Part shown: positions 1-7,555 of the stretch, in pieces
Numbering within the stretch: the stretch's first letter is position 1
Layout of the letters: every line of letters starts with the position of its first letter
Program-made: the position numbers and the translations under genes
From: an uncultured bacterium
GTDB lineage: Bacteria; Verrucomicrobiota; Lentisphaeria; Victivallales; UBA1829
Direction of reading: 5' to 3'
Assembly (NCBI GenBank): GCA_902778895.1
Contig: CACYZF010000012.1
Location: 1 to 64,000, forward strand
DNA length: 64,000 nt
Notes under the pieces: model-generated
Database searches by the model: none
The model's input: the letters and a program-made list of their open reading frames with translations, nothing else
Told to the model about the DNA's origin: nothing

Positions 1-3
1 GGA

Positions 4-921
4 ATGAAGCTCCTCGCGACCTACAACGCCAAGAGCTCATTCGCAAAGATCAATTCCTTCCTCTGGCAGCCCTTCGGCCTCGACGTCCCGCTCATCATGT
101 CCTATAACAGCACGGTCTACGGATACCTCGTCGACGCCAACAAGAACGTCCTCGGACTCTTCAACCCGTCCAAGACGCGTGTCGCAACCTACCTCTACGG
201 CCCCTTCGGACAAAAGCTCTCCGAATCCGGAACCATCGCCGCAAACAACCCCCTCCAGTTCTCCTCCGAACAGTTCGACGCTGACCTCGGATTCATCTAC
301 TACAACTTCAGATACTACTTCCCCGCTATCGGAAAATGGCTCACAAAAGACCCAATCGGGGAAGAAGGCGGATGGAGTCTGTATAACTTCTGCGGAAATA
401 ATGCAGTGAATGCGTGGGATGAATTGGGGGAATTTGGTATATTGGGAATTGCCGTAACGGCAGTAGCTATATATTGTATTTACAATACTGCAAAGGTATT
501 TTATAAGGTGGGTAGAGCATCTTACTTTATGTATAAAAAGTTTGAACAAAACACAGATAATCCTCGAGAGTCAATTATGGGGAATCCAGAAGCTGCAGCA
601 GACATAAGGGAAATTATACCTTACATAGTTGATTTTATAGAAGGAATGCCAAACACCTCACTCACAGGATGTTTGAATGCACCCGATCCCAAAATTGAGG
701 TTCTTAACTTTGTTAAAAATATGGATGTTTATTTAAGAGCTGAAAAAATCTCGTCTCATTCCACAGAAATAAATGGTTTTATAAAAGCAATGGAATCCAT
801 AGGATATACTACTATTCGAAATGACCACTCAAAAATAAAAGTATATTTTCGGAGACCCCCAAAATTAAAGGAGAAATTACCTGATCCAAAGGAGATTAAC
901 AAGGTGTTGGAGAGCTTCTAA
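4..921 (+). CDS. RHS repeat-associated core protein, C-terminal part
   Basis: Probably the 3' end of a larger gene, because the frame is open to the window edge and the RHS core lies near the start of what is visible. Residues about 95-140 carry the RHS-associated core signature: YYNFRYYFPAIGKW, a KDPIG stretch, then LYNFCGNN and the closing DELG. After DELG the sequence changes abruptly: one hydrophobic segment (about 143-163), then about 140 residues resembling nothing I recognise. The DNA also becomes visibly AT-rich after about position 390. In RHS proteins this is where a variable toxin or tip domain is attached, so a secreted or contact-dependent effector is inferred. I see no known nuclease or deaminase motif in the tip. 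Confidence 0.75.
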   Translation: MKLLATYNAKSSFAKINSFLWQPFGLDVPLIMSYNSTVYGYLVDANKNVLGLFNPSKTRVATYLYGPFGQKLSESGTIAANNPLQFSSEQFDADLGFIYYNFRYYFPAIGKWLTKDPIGEEGGWSLYNFCGNNAVNAWDELGEFGILGIAVTAVAIYCIYNTAKVFYKVGRASYFMYKKFEQNTDNPRESIMGNPEAAADIREIIPYIVDFIEGMPNTSLTGCLNAPDPKIEVLNFVKNMDVYLRAEKISSHSTEINGFIKAMESIGYTTIRNDHSKIKVYFRRPPKLKEKLPDPKEINKVLESF

Positions 922-1145
922 AATGGCATTTCGGATGAATCAAAATACTTTAGAAATATTGCTCCTTGTTTCTTATATAGCACAGGTAGCCGTTTGCAGA
1001 TCCGCGATTTTCTTTCTGTTCTTGTTTCCCCGTTCATTGGCGGTTCATCCATTGCCGTAGAATTGAGTGTTTTTTTGTGTTCGACATAATCAGCCCTTTC
1101 ACGGTGTTGCTGATGGAAGGCTTGAGGTTAAGCAAACAATTCGTT

Positions 1146-2021
1146 TCAATATGACTCTGGGACGAGAGCCAAGCGGAAACCGAAGTCGCCGTTCCGATCA
1201 TCGGGTTCGCCGCCGTTCCGCTCTGCGGATCGGCAGGTTCTTGCAGGGTTGTTCCAACTGCCGCCGCGGATCGCACGCTCCGAACCACCACTGTCGTTGC
1301 CACGCGTAAACTCCGGCGTCAGCATATCGCTCTTGTCCTGCCAGTCATCCAGACACCATTCATACACATTCCCGCTCATATCGTATAGACCGAGCTCGTT
1401 CGGTTTCTTCCGCCCCACGGGAGACATCACGTCTCCCCGCACAGCCCAGCCCGCATTGTCCTCGTACCAGGCGACAACATCGACATTGTCGCTTCCGCTG
1501 TACTTATATCCTTTGCTCCTGTTCCCCCCGCAGGCCGCATATTCCCACTGCGTTTCCGTCGGCAGTGTGAACTTCCACCCATTCGGTGCTTTTCCCATGT
1601 TGTTCAGCTTCCCACAGAACTCCATCGCGTCATTCCATGACACATACTCCACTGGCAGGTCATCATCCTTATATTCCGACGGATTTGTTTCCATCACAGC
1701 TTTCCACTGCGCCAGCGTCACCTCGGTCTTTCCGAGGTAGAAGTCCCGCGTCAACATCGCCCGGTGCGGCACTTCATCGTCAGTATTCTCCCCGTCCTTC
1801 GCGCTCATCTCGAACGTGCCCGCCTCGATTTTTACCATCGGCAGCGTTACGTTGCCAGGGAGGATAACGGTCATTTCGCCGGATGTCGCCCCCTTGGCAG
1901 TTGCATTTCCGGCGGCATGACTATTCGTCTCATTCTTGCCGCATCCGGTGAACGATGCGACTGTCAGGAAGAGTGCGAGGAAAGCGAAGTAGATATTTCT
2001 GCTCATTTTCGTATTCAACAT
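1146..2021 (-). CDS. Lipoprotein with formylglycine-generating-enzyme (SUMF1) fold
   Basis: 291 residues. A hydrophobic leader ends in a lipobox-like SFTGC, so the protein should be lipid-anchored outside the inner membrane. From about residue 60 it follows the SUMF1/FGE-sulfatase family: MVKIEAGTFEMS, EVTLAQWKAVM, PVEYVSWNDAMEFC, LPTETQWEYA, GLYDMSGNVYEWC, RGGSWNN and a terminal GFRLA. It ends where the family usually ends. Many bacterial members are not sulfatase activators and their role is unknown, so enzymatic activity is not claimed. MSRN (15 bases downstream of the chosen start) is an alternative start. It is transcribed alone from the promoter at 2155-2183. Confidence 0.85.
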   Translation of the reverse strand: MLNTKMSRNIYFAFLALFLTVASFTGCGKNETNSHAAGNATAKGATSGEMTVILPGNVTLPMVKIEAGTFEMSAKDGENTDDEVPHRAMLTRDFYLGKTEVTLAQWKAVMETNPSEYKDDDLPVEYVSWNDAMEFCGKLNNMGKAPNGWKFTLPTETQWEYAACGGNRSKGYKYSGSDNVDVVAWYEDNAGWAVRGDVMSPVGRKKPNELGLYDMSGNVYEWCLDDWQDKSDMLTPEFTRGNDSGGSERAIRGGSWNNPARTCRSAERNGGEPDDRNGDFGFRLALVPESY

Positions 2022-2122
2022 AATTTTAGGTCTTTCTCAGTGTTGTTGATGGGAGAGCGAGGAATTGCTTACGGGAACCTTTATCAATTCGTTTTTGAAA
2101 GAGTGTTCGATTGTTGACGGAT

Positions 2123-2145
2123 AAGAATCGCCGGATGCGATTCTT
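2123..2145 (-). promoter_or_regulatory. Leader hairpin upstream of the SUMF1 lipoprotein
   Basis: A perfect 9-bp stem (AAGAATCGC / GCGATTCTT, 5-nt loop) lies just downstream of the promoter and about 100 nt before the start codon. No U-run follows, so it is more likely a stabilising or regulatory 5'-UTR stem than a terminator. Confidence 0.45.
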
Positions 2146-2154
2146 CGTTAGCAT

Positions 2155-2183
2155 AAAATAATCCATTGTTATCGTTTTGTCAA
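2155..2183 (-). promoter_or_regulatory. Sigma70 promoter for the SUMF1 lipoprotein
   Basis: On the minus strand TTGACA and TATTTT are separated by exactly 17 bp, a near-consensus sigma70 promoter. It lies about 135 bp upstream of the start codon at 2021. Confidence 0.75.
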
Positions 2184-2240
2184 GGCTTAAAAACGGGGAA
2201 AATAGTTTTTTCTGTGATTTTCTCGATGAAATCCTCTGTT

Positions 2241-2330
2241 TTATGCTTTTTGTAACTTCAAAGTGCAGTATCTGTCCATGTTGTATGCGAGGTTTCGCAA
2301 CCCCAGTTTCACTTCAGCGGCTCTTAGAAC
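2241..2330 (-). pseudogene. Transposase C-terminal remnant
   Basis: The minus strand reads about 28 codons ending in a stop at 2241-2243, with the series KLGLRNLAYNMDRYC. That resembles the extreme C-terminus of DDE transposases (the N-x-AYN-x-x-R helix). No N-terminal part is present. It abuts a second, different transposase remnant, so several insertion events occurred here. Confidence 0.5.
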
Positions 2331-2336
2331 TTATCC

Positions 2337-2564
2337 CTAAATAGAAGCAATTTTTCTCAAAACAATAATGCTTGCCGCCAGATGAAGGAGCGCCAAATAG
2401 GAAGAAGTCGTTTTCTCGAAACGCACGAGCAGTTTTCTGAATCGGTTGAACCAGGAGTGAGCAACCTCAACAATCCATCTTCTTGCTTTGCACCCCTGTT
2501 TGATCTGATCGTGGAGGTTACGAACAAAAAACAGCGCGATTCTCCGAAGTACCGTTTTTCGCAA
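2337..2564 (-). pseudogene. IS5-family transposase C-terminal fragment
   Basis: 75 residues containing RRWIVEVAHSWFNRFRKLLVRFE followed by YLALLHLAASIIVLRK, here given in two pieces. This is the C-terminal signature of IS5-group DDE transposases, including the catalytic-Glu helix (WIVE). Only about the last quarter of a normal transposase is present and the upstream frame is broken, so it is inactive. It lies directly before the truncated DUF3846-like pseudogene at 2702-2832 and may mark the break that truncated it. Confidence 0.7.
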
Positions 2565-2701
2565 ACTTTACGACGAAATTATCTCGGCTTGTCTGAACTC
2601 AGAAAGAGTGCTTTTTCTCTGTTGGGACGCCAAAAAGTTTCGCCGCTTAAAAACGTAGAGGGTCGAGTGTTCGCGTATGTCCCGATTTTAGGGGTACTTC
2701 A

Positions 2702-2832
2702 AGGTTGATGCCGCATTCAAGCGGAACGAACTGGAGCTGGTCGCTCCCGATGATGGTGACGAGCTCGGACTAGTCGGAAATGTCGATTTCTGTGATGATT
2801 TTGCTGTACGGATCGATTTTGATTGCGCGCAT
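2702..2832 (-). pseudogene. Truncated copy of the DUF3846-like gene
   Basis: The minus strand starts ATG after a GGGGCAAA and reads MRAIKIDPYSKIITEID, then an in-frame TAG, then SELVTIIGSDQLQFVPLE. It aligns along its length with the intact gene at 3980-4309 (MMCAIKIDPSNRTIEEI, SLGELRSIIGAEELELIPLD). Similarity stops near 2702 where the transposase-remnant DNA begins. It has both a nonsense mutation and a 3' truncation. This is the degraded left end of the small-gene array. Confidence 0.65.
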
Positions 2833-3068
2833 TTTGCCCCTTTCGTGCCGATTTGACGGCGGTTGTGTCTAGTGTTGGATCAGGCCGATGCTTCCTGGGC
2901 TGTGCGAACGCACGTTGCCCCGAAAGCGAGCGGCTTTTGGCATAATTGAGCATAGCCTGTCGATTTAGAATTCCCGAAAACTTTTCCGGCATAACGCGGG
3001 AGACGGCCCCGTTTGAGCGGGGCCGCAGTTTGGCGCGAGTTTCCGAGAAAGGCATGACTGAGCGAAAC

Positions 3069-3548
3069 TCAAAGCTCCACCGGCTTCCCATTCAGCTTCC
3101 AGCCGTTCTGCGCAAGAACATCCGACAGTACCTTCCACTTCCACGGCTTTGCGCTGAGGTGGAGGTCGCACATCAGCCAGTGTCCATCCTCGAACAGATA
3201 CGCGTACTCCGCCCACAAGTTGCCCTTCGCCTCTTCCGCGAACAAATCCTTGTCCTTGAACTCGACTGCAGGTTGAAGCGGCTCCTTGCGGTCGCGGTGG
3301 TAGGCTACCGTGACGCCCGGCTGCGGATTCGTCCAGGAGTGCGGAGATGCCGGATCCGGGTCGACCTCGGCTCCGAGCGAGCTCAGGAACCCCAACGAGA
3401 TAAGCTTCTCGACCTTTGCCCGGTCTTGATAGTGTTCAGCGAGTGTTTCCCCGGCTCCACCGTCAGTGATGTATCCGTCCCAGTGCAGATAGACGGCCTT
3501 GATTGTTCCGTCGGGCATCGTCAGCCCGATTGCAGCGTTCGTGCTCAT
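3069..3548 (-). CDS. Array protein of unknown function (MPDGTIKAVYLH family)
   Basis: 159 residues starting MSTNAAIGL. The start is fixed by AAGGAG seven bases upstream and by a four-base ATGA overlap with the preceding gene. The N-terminus MPDGTIKAVYLHWDGY, the segment GETLAEHY...KVEKLISLGFLS and the later YAYLFEDGHWLMC are shared with 6124-6564, its clear paralogue, and more weakly with the first part of 4306-4887. I know no function. The conserved DGTIKAVY strand and the terminal GxWL strand suggest a small beta-rich fold. It is the last gene of the translationally coupled cassette that begins at 5313. Confidence 0.7.
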   Translation of the reverse strand: MSTNAAIGLTMPDGTIKAVYLHWDGYITDGGAGETLAEHYQDRAKVEKLISLGFLSSLGAEVDPDPASPHSWTNPQPGVTVAYHRDRKEPLQPAVEFKDKDLFAEEAKGNLWAEYAYLFEDGHWLMCDLHLSAKPWKWKVLSDVLAQNGWKLNGKPVEL

Positions 3549-3724
3549 ACGTTTCTCCTTGGTTTGAGTTTTTTCTTCTGGCGAGGCTTCCGGTCGAGAA
3601 CCTCGATGACCTCGGTTTCGAAGTCGAACAAGTCTTCGTAGTGTTCCGGGCAGAACCACGGATAACCCACCACGGGCGATTTCTTCACGGGCGTTCTGCA
3701 TCGACGGCAGACTCTGATCTTCAT
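3545..3724 (-). CDS. Small zinc-ribbon-like array protein
   Basis: 59 residues starting MKIRVCRRCRTPVKK. There is a CxxC pair near the N-terminus and one further Cys in a WFCPEHYED segment, followed by an acidic then a strongly basic tail (DRKPRQKKKLKPRR). Three Cys plus His could bind one zinc, which is an inference. The start is chosen at 3724 because GGGAGAAAG precedes it and it overlaps the previous stop as ATGA. Its own stop overlaps the next start in the same way. Confidence 0.6.
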   Translation of the reverse strand: MKIRVCRRCRTPVKKSPVVGYPWFCPEHYEDLFDFETEVIEVLDRKPRQKKKLKPRRNV

Positions 3725-3978
3725 TTGTGCTTTCTCCCTGTTTTTAGATGAACCTCTTGGACGTGGATGCAAATCTTCAAGACCCGTTTGCTGTACAGGA
3801 ATGCATGAAGCTGGTTATCCGGGAGGTGGGCGAAGAATTCGGCATCCGCCTGCTCACGGCTTGTGATCGGACGCCCCTTAAAGAGTTTTCCGGCCTGTAC
3901 GGACTCGGCGTCGCCAGCCTTGATGAGGAAGGCAAGCTGAACCTTTCGAACAGTCACGATTGCTTTGCGTGTCGGCAT
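3721..3978 (-). CDS. Unknown small basic array protein
   Basis: 85 residues starting MPTRKAIVTVRKVQLAFLI. The start at 3978 follows GGGAGCATAAA, the same kind of ribosome-binding site as its neighbour. The protein has a beta-like N-terminus, a central ITSREQADAEFFAHLP segment and a basic C-terminus. I do not recognise it. It is tightly packed between 3980-4309 (one base apart) and 3545-3724 (ATGA overlap), so it is part of a coupled operon. Confidence 0.55.
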   Translation of the reverse strand: MPTRKAIVTVRKVQLAFLIKAGDAESVQAGKLFKGRPITSREQADAEFFAHLPDNQLHAFLYSKRVLKICIHVQEVHLKTGRKHK

Positions 3979-3979
3979 T

Positions 3980-4309
3980 TTATGCTCCCTTCTCTTCGTT
4001 GCGCCAGTCAACGATCATGTCGAAGCTGGCCTTGTCCTCGTGAAGCGTCCTGAGGCGACGCGGACTGCCGCCGAGGATGACGGCTGTCCCGTGGATCAAT
4101 GGCTCTTCGAGGTCACAGAAGCCGAAACTCGGCTTCTGTTCCCCGTGAAGTCCGGCAAGCAGGATAAAGCCTTTGTCGAGCGGGATAAGTTCAAGCTCCT
4201 CTGCCCCGATGATCGACCGGAGCTCCCCCAGGCTCCGGTTCGGGTCGACGGCGAGTTGGATTTCCTCGATGGTTCTGTTCGACGGGTCTATCTTGATTGC
4301 GCACATCAT
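3980..4309 (-). CDS. DUF3846-like array protein
   Basis: 109 residues. The N-terminus MMCAIKIDPSNRTIEEI, the central ELRSIIGAEELELIPL and the late LIHGTAVILGG resemble the DUF3846 pattern: an IxID start, then an IIG strand, then a GNxxILG strand. These small proteins are common in phage and plasmid accessory regions and their function is unknown. The gene overlaps the previous stop (ATGA). A degraded copy lies at 2702-2832 and a diverged relative at 7211-7555. Confidence 0.6.
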   Translation of the reverse strand: MMCAIKIDPSNRTIEEIQLAVDPNRSLGELRSIIGAEELELIPLDKGFILLAGLHGEQKPSFGFCDLEEPLIHGTAVILGGSPRRLRTLHEDKASFDMIVDWRNEEKGA

Positions 4310-4887
4310 TTGATTCTCCCATCCTTCCCCGGCCAGCCGATGCCGGGGAAGTTCGTTTCACCACGCCGAACAGCGGCAAGCTCGGCCGCCGCCGCCTTCT
4401 GGTAATCCGGATGCAGTTTTTCCTCCTCGATGCACTTTAAGCACAAGGTATCGGTGTTGAAACGGGACATTATGCTCCCGCCTTCAAGCGAACTCCCACA
4501 ACGGTCGCTTTTTGTCTTATCGAAGAAACCATCGGAAAGGTTCTGAACTTTTTTTATATGGTTCTTGAACATTTCGTTCACGTTTTTCCATTTAACGGGG
4601 GGCTCTTTAGGGCAACAGACAAGCCAGCCACCATCATACAGGAAAAGATAGTGTGAATTGTTGCTCTCCGCCTCATACTCGGTACGTTTTTTGAAGAATC
4701 GTGCCGAAAAACCGACTAAAGGTTCGTCTTTCGAGCATTGAATAAACCCGTCTGCAATAACAGCACTGATTTGATTGCGCGCGATTTGCTCTATTGTGTC
4801 GATGTTTTCAATGCACCATTTCCCATAGACAACTTTGATTGTTCCATCGGGTAGCACGCGCCCAACTCCGGCTTTTAGAATCATCAT
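4306..4887 (-). CDS. Array protein, probable in-frame fusion of two small proteins
   Basis: 193 residues. Residues 1-139 start MMILKAGVGRVLPDGTIKVVY and belong to the same family as 3069-3548 and 6124-6564. Residues 140-193 start MSRFNTDTLCLKCIEEEKLHPDYQ and end in the NFPGIGWPG series, which normally stands alone as a roughly 55-residue mobile-element protein with a CxxC pair. The second part has its own ATG at 4470 preceded by GGGAGCATA, the cassette's usual ribosome-binding site. It could therefore be made both as a fusion and as a separate 54-residue product. Confidence 0.65.
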   Translation of the reverse strand: MMILKAGVGRVLPDGTIKVVYGKWCIENIDTIEQIARNQISAVIADGFIQCSKDEPLVGFSARFFKKRTEYEAESNNSHYLFLYDGGWLVCCPKEPPVKWKNVNEMFKNHIKKVQNLSDGFFDKTKSDRCGSSLEGGSIMSRFNTDTLCLKCIEEEKLHPDYQKAAAAELAAVRRGETNFPGIGWPGKDGRIK

Positions 4888-4915
4888 GATTCTAGTCTCC
4901 TCTCTATTGGGTTCC

Positions 4916-4937
4916 GCGACGGGGGTGTCCCCGTCGC
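4916..4937 (-). other. Intercistronic GC hairpin
   Basis: A perfect 9-bp stem (GCGACGGGG / CCCCGTCGC, 4-nt loop) lies between the stop of 4948-5313 and the start at 4887, with no U-run. Similar hairpins sit between most array genes, at 6088-6112, 6605-6627, 8037-8059, about 10743-10770, 11955-11975 and 14918-14943. It may stabilise processed mRNA ends or modulate coupling. Confidence 0.5.
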
Positions 4938-4947
4938 ATTGGTTTTC

Positions 4948-5313
4948 TCAAAGTTTGAATCGAATACCGATGACCGGTTCCTCGTTGCTCCATACGCCGC
5001 GCATTTTTGCTTTGCAGAGGCCGAGCATCTCGCATCCCAGCGCAACGTACCCGTGAATGTCTTCCATGAGTGTGGTGGACCGGTTCGTGACAATCATCGT
5101 CCTGACACCGGCTTTGCGCAGAGCGTCGAGGAATTCCTGTCGCTCATTGTCCCATGTGAAATCATCCATTACCACCTCGGAATCATCGTCGGTGATGAAG
5201 TGTCCTTCGGCAGGGTTGTTGGTCTGTGCCCAGGCTCTGTAGGCTTTCCAGAATGCATTTGACTGAGTTGTCTTCCCTCCGACGAGGGGATCGAAGTAGG
5301 CGTTTGTTTTCAT
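4948..5313 (-). CDS. Array protein, DUF7698-like family, copy 1
   Basis: 121 residues. The first gene of its cassette, 67 bases downstream of the promoter element at 5380-5410. The core DDDSEVVMDDFTWDNERQEF, then AGVRTMIVTN, then EDIHGYVALGCEMLGLCK is shared with 6640-7017. I believe this corresponds to DUF7698, but I name it with low certainty. The pattern suggests a small alpha/beta domain. Function is unknown. Ribosome-binding site AAAGGAAA. Confidence 0.6.
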   Translation of the reverse strand: MKTNAYFDPLVGGKTTQSNAFWKAYRAWAQTNNPAEGHFITDDDSEVVMDDFTWDNERQEFLDALRKAGVRTMIVTNRSTTLMEDIHGYVALGCEMLGLCKAKMRGVWSNEEPVIGIRFKL

Positions 5314-5379
5314 GGCCTGTTTCCTTTTTGTTCGGTTTCTGGTTTTTCGCGGTACTATCGTCCTTTCCGCGCTCGCTAT

Positions 5380-5410
5380 TTAATTAAGCGTACTATTCGC
5401 GAATAGCCAG
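5380..5410 (-). promoter_or_regulatory. Array promoter element 1
   Basis: Minus strand CTGGCT - 17 bp - TTAATT within TTAATTAA. The spacer holds the 14-bp palindrome CTATTCGCGAATAG. It is followed by a CGCGG/CCGCG leader hairpin (5348-5371). The 478-base gap 5314-5791 contains this element, AT-rich DNA and, at about 5585-5690, a block (ATGCGACCC ... GGCATAATT) also seen at 7.6 kb and 2.9 kb. I see no gene in the gap. Confidence 0.65.
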
Positions 5411-5791
5411 TCGTTTTTCAAGAATAATCGAACTTAAATCGAACTTATTCTGGGGAGCATGTTTGTTTGATAATTCAAGTCAAAAAACATAAAAGTTCCT
5501 TTTTCTCAGAATCAGCATGTCCTTATCATTTCCTCATCGCTTTGGACTTTCTTTCGGTCAAACGGCCGAAATTTGAGGCACTAAATAATCGTTTCGATTT
5601 GAAACATGCGACCCTTATCACAAGACCGCAGACAGAGGCATAATTCAGCGATGTTTCGCATAATTTGATGAGGGCACTCTTTTTTGAAAGCACAGTTTCT
5701 ATTTGTCTTTTCAGCCGCTGACACCCCCCGTTTGGGTTCGGAAGAATAATCTCTTTTTCTGCTTAAAAGGACTTGACTTTTGAAAAAAGCA

Positions 5792-6040
5792 TTATCTGCG
5801 AATTCTCTGTTTCTTTATTTTGCGCTCAGAGGTTTCGATTCCGATTTTCTTGAATATTTCCTCCATTTCGTTGTCATTCCATAGAAGTTCATCCAGCCCT
5901 GTGGCGGTGATTCCATCTGGGTATGTGTTTTCAAGATAATCGTCAAACGCATCGATTTTTCCCGCCTCAACAATCCGATCCCAATTGTCTTTCCCATAAA
6001 AGGGTTTGAAATCGTAAAGATTTTCATAAATAAGTTTCAT
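5792..6040 (-). CDS. Array protein, YENLYDF family
   Basis: 82 residues starting MKLIYENLYDFKPFYGKDN, with the characteristic ENTYPDGITATGLDELLWND segment. The N-terminal YENLYDF plus YPDGI-x-x-T-x-LNDLLW arrangement matches a family of short acidic proteins frequent in conjugative elements and phages, with no known function. The start at 6040 is preferred over 6055 because GGAG lies nine bases before it. It is the last gene of the cassette that starts at 7017. Confidence 0.6.
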   Translation of the reverse strand: MKLIYENLYDFKPFYGKDNWDRIVEAGKIDAFDDYLENTYPDGITATGLDELLWNDNEMEEIFKKIGIETSERKIKKQRIRR

Positions 6041-6087
6041 TGTGGAAGTCTCCAATTCCGCCGTTTAAATATCTTTTATTGAAAAGC

Positions 6088-6112
6088 CAGCCGCCGCCTT
6101 TCGGCGACGGCC
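6088..6112 (-). other. Intercistronic hairpin with GAAA loop
   Basis: Minus strand GCCGTCGCC-GAAA-GGCGGCGGC, one G-U pair. It lies between 6124-6564 and 5792-6040. A near twin with a UUCG loop is at 6605-6627 between the two preceding genes of the same cassette. Confidence 0.5.
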
Positions 6113-6123
6113 TCGGTTTGAGG

Positions 6124-6564
6124 TTAGTCCCCCTCTTCAATCGCGTCTTTTATTTCCATCCAAATTCCCCGGTTTTTGTATGGACGGCTGACCAGCCACC
6201 GTCCGTTTTCGAAGAGGTACAGGTAACTTGCGGATAAGCGACCTGCACCTTCATCTCCGAATTCCCCGCGGTCTTTGAAGTTTTTAACCATAAGAGGTCG
6301 GTCGTGGCGGTCTCTGTAGTAAGCAACCGTCACATTCTCCTGCGGATGTGCCCACGAATGCGGGAATGCCGGGTCAGGGGCGACCTTCTCTTCAAGTCTG
6401 CTCAGGAAGCCAAGCTTGATAAGCTTTTCGACTTTTTCACGTTCAGTGTAGTGTTCTGCAAGGGTTTCTCCTGCCCCTGCGACAATGTAGCCGCTCCCAT
6501 GGAGGTAGACAGCCTTGATTGTTCCGTCCGGCATTGTCATTCCGATACCTGCGCTTGTGCTCAT
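6124..6564 (-). CDS. Array protein (MPDGTIKAVYLH family), copy 2
   Basis: 146 residues, starting MSTSAGIGMTMPDGTIKAVY. It is a clear paralogue of 3069-3548: shared AGETLAEHY, KVEKLIKLGFLSRL, PAFPHSWAHPQ and a final YLFENGRWLV. Function is unknown. Ribosome-binding site GAGG six bases before ATG. It lies between 6640-7017 and 5792-6040 in the second cassette, mirroring the arrangement of the first cassette, where a copy of the same family sits downstream of a DUF7698-like gene. Confidence 0.7.
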   Translation of the reverse strand: MSTSAGIGMTMPDGTIKAVYLHGSGYIVAGAGETLAEHYTEREKVEKLIKLGFLSRLEEKVAPDPAFPHSWAHPQENVTVAYYRDRHDRPLMVKNFKDRGEFGDEGAGRLSASYLYLFENGRWLVSRPYKNRGIWMEIKDAIEEGD

Positions 6565-6604
6565 GTTTTGCCTCGATTTCGTTTGGTGGTTTTTATTTGA
6601 GGTT

Positions 6605-6627
6605 GCCGCCGCCCGAAGGCGACGGCT
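6605..6627 (-). other. Intercistronic hairpin with UUCG loop
   Basis: Minus strand GCCGTCGCC-TTCG-GGCGGCGGC: the same stem as 6088-6112 with a different stable tetraloop, placed between 6640-7017 and 6124-6564. Confidence 0.5.
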
Positions 6628-6639
6628 TGGTGATTCCTT

Positions 6640-7017
6640 TTACAGCTCGAACCGGATTCCCTTGACCTCGACATCCTGTTTGTCGTAGCGATCCCATCGG
6701 GCGATTTTGCAGAGCCCGATGAGTTTGCATCCAAGTTCTGCGTACCCGTGCAGGTCATCGAAGAGGCTGCTGGAGGCGTTGGTAATCACCATCGACTTTA
6801 CGCCGAGTGCGCGCAGGCTTTCGATGAAGTCCTTGCGTTCGTTGCCCCAGCAGAAGTCTTCCATGACTATTTCGGAGTCATCGAGGCGGTACTGTCTGCC
6901 CTCGGTGTGCTTGATCATCTGGTAGGCTTTGTATGCACCGGAGACCAGTTTCCTGTCGTTGTGTGTGGCACAGAGTTGTTTGAATTGTTCGAGGGCGGCG
7001 ATTCTTGGTTTTTCCAT
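6640..7017 (-). CDS. Array protein, DUF7698-like family, copy 2
   Basis: 125 residues. The second half aligns with 4948-5313: LDDSEIVMEDFCWGNERKDF, LGVKSMVITN, FDDLHGYAELGCKLIGLCK and the same ending VKGIRFEL. The first 45 residues differ. It is first in its cassette, about 65 bases after promoter element 2, with ribosome-binding site AAGGAAA. Function unknown. Confidence 0.6.
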   Translation of the reverse strand: MEKPRIAALEQFKQLCATHNDRKLVSGAYKAYQMIKHTEGRQYRLDDSEIVMEDFCWGNERKDFIESLRALGVKSMVITNASSSLFDDLHGYAELGCKLIGLCKIARWDRYDKQDVEVKGIRFEL

Positions 7018-7082
7018 TTCCCGTTTCCTTCTGTTCGGTTTCTTGTTCTTCGCGGTACTATCGTCTTTCCCGCGCTCGCTTA

Positions 7083-7113
7083 TTAATTAAGCGTACTATT
7101 CGTGAATAGCCAG
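7083..7113 (-). promoter_or_regulatory. Array promoter element 2
   Basis: CTGGCT - 17 bp - TTAATTAA on the minus strand, nearly identical to element 1 including the CGCGG/CCGCG leader hairpin. TTAATTAA lies within the inverted repeat CGCTTA...TAAGCG. Confidence 0.65.
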
Positions 7114-7210
7114 TCGAAACCGAGGCTAAATCGAACTTAATTCAATCTTTTATTCGCGAGCATGGCTTTAGAATATTTCCAGTCGAAATCAGAAGATTCT
7201 TCGATCTTTT

Positions 7211-7555
7211 TCAGAACATAATTACGTGAATCTCCGGTTCCGGCATTTTTTCTTCCGTGCCGAAGAAGCGGATTTCTTTGGTAACGTCTTCTGCGGTCAG
7301 CTTCGTGGCCGCGAAGTCCCCGTCTTCATCCTCACCGAGGATGAGTGCGTTTCCGCAGATACGCCAGTCACCAAGTGCAAATCCATGTTCCCATTGCTTC
7401 AGCCGGGATTCTTCGTCACAGACGATGAGCTCGTCACGGTACTCCACTAACTCCACGAGGCGGCATCCGATTTTGTCGTACATGGCATGCAAATCGTTTT
7501 CGATTTCAATGGCGGCTACACTATGCTCACTGGCATTGATGAATAAAGCTTTCAT
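7211..7555 (-). CDS. DUF3846-like array protein, diverged copy
   Basis: 114 residues starting MKALFINASEHSVAAIEIE. The start at 7555 is fixed by GGAG ahead of it; an upstream extension in this frame is not supported. Features match DUF3846: an N-terminal strand, ELIVCDEESRLKQWEHGFAL, and GNALILGEDEDGD near residue 75. Function unknown. The 300-base gap upstream (7556-7857) lacks the CTGG/TTAATTAA element. It holds instead the ATGCGACCC...GGCATAATTTGACATAGG block, so how this gene is transcribed is unclear. Confidence 0.6.
   Translation of the reverse strand: MKALFINASEHSVAAIEIENDLHAMYDKIGCRLVELVEYRDELIVCDEESRLKQWEHGFALGDWRICGNALILGEDEDGDFAATKLTAEDVTKEIRFFGTEEKMPEPEIHVIMF

Noticed and set aside
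1034-1303. Small ORF overlapping the SUMF1 gene end
   Set aside because: It overlaps conserved C-terminal SUMF1 codons in another frame and lacks a ribosome-binding site.
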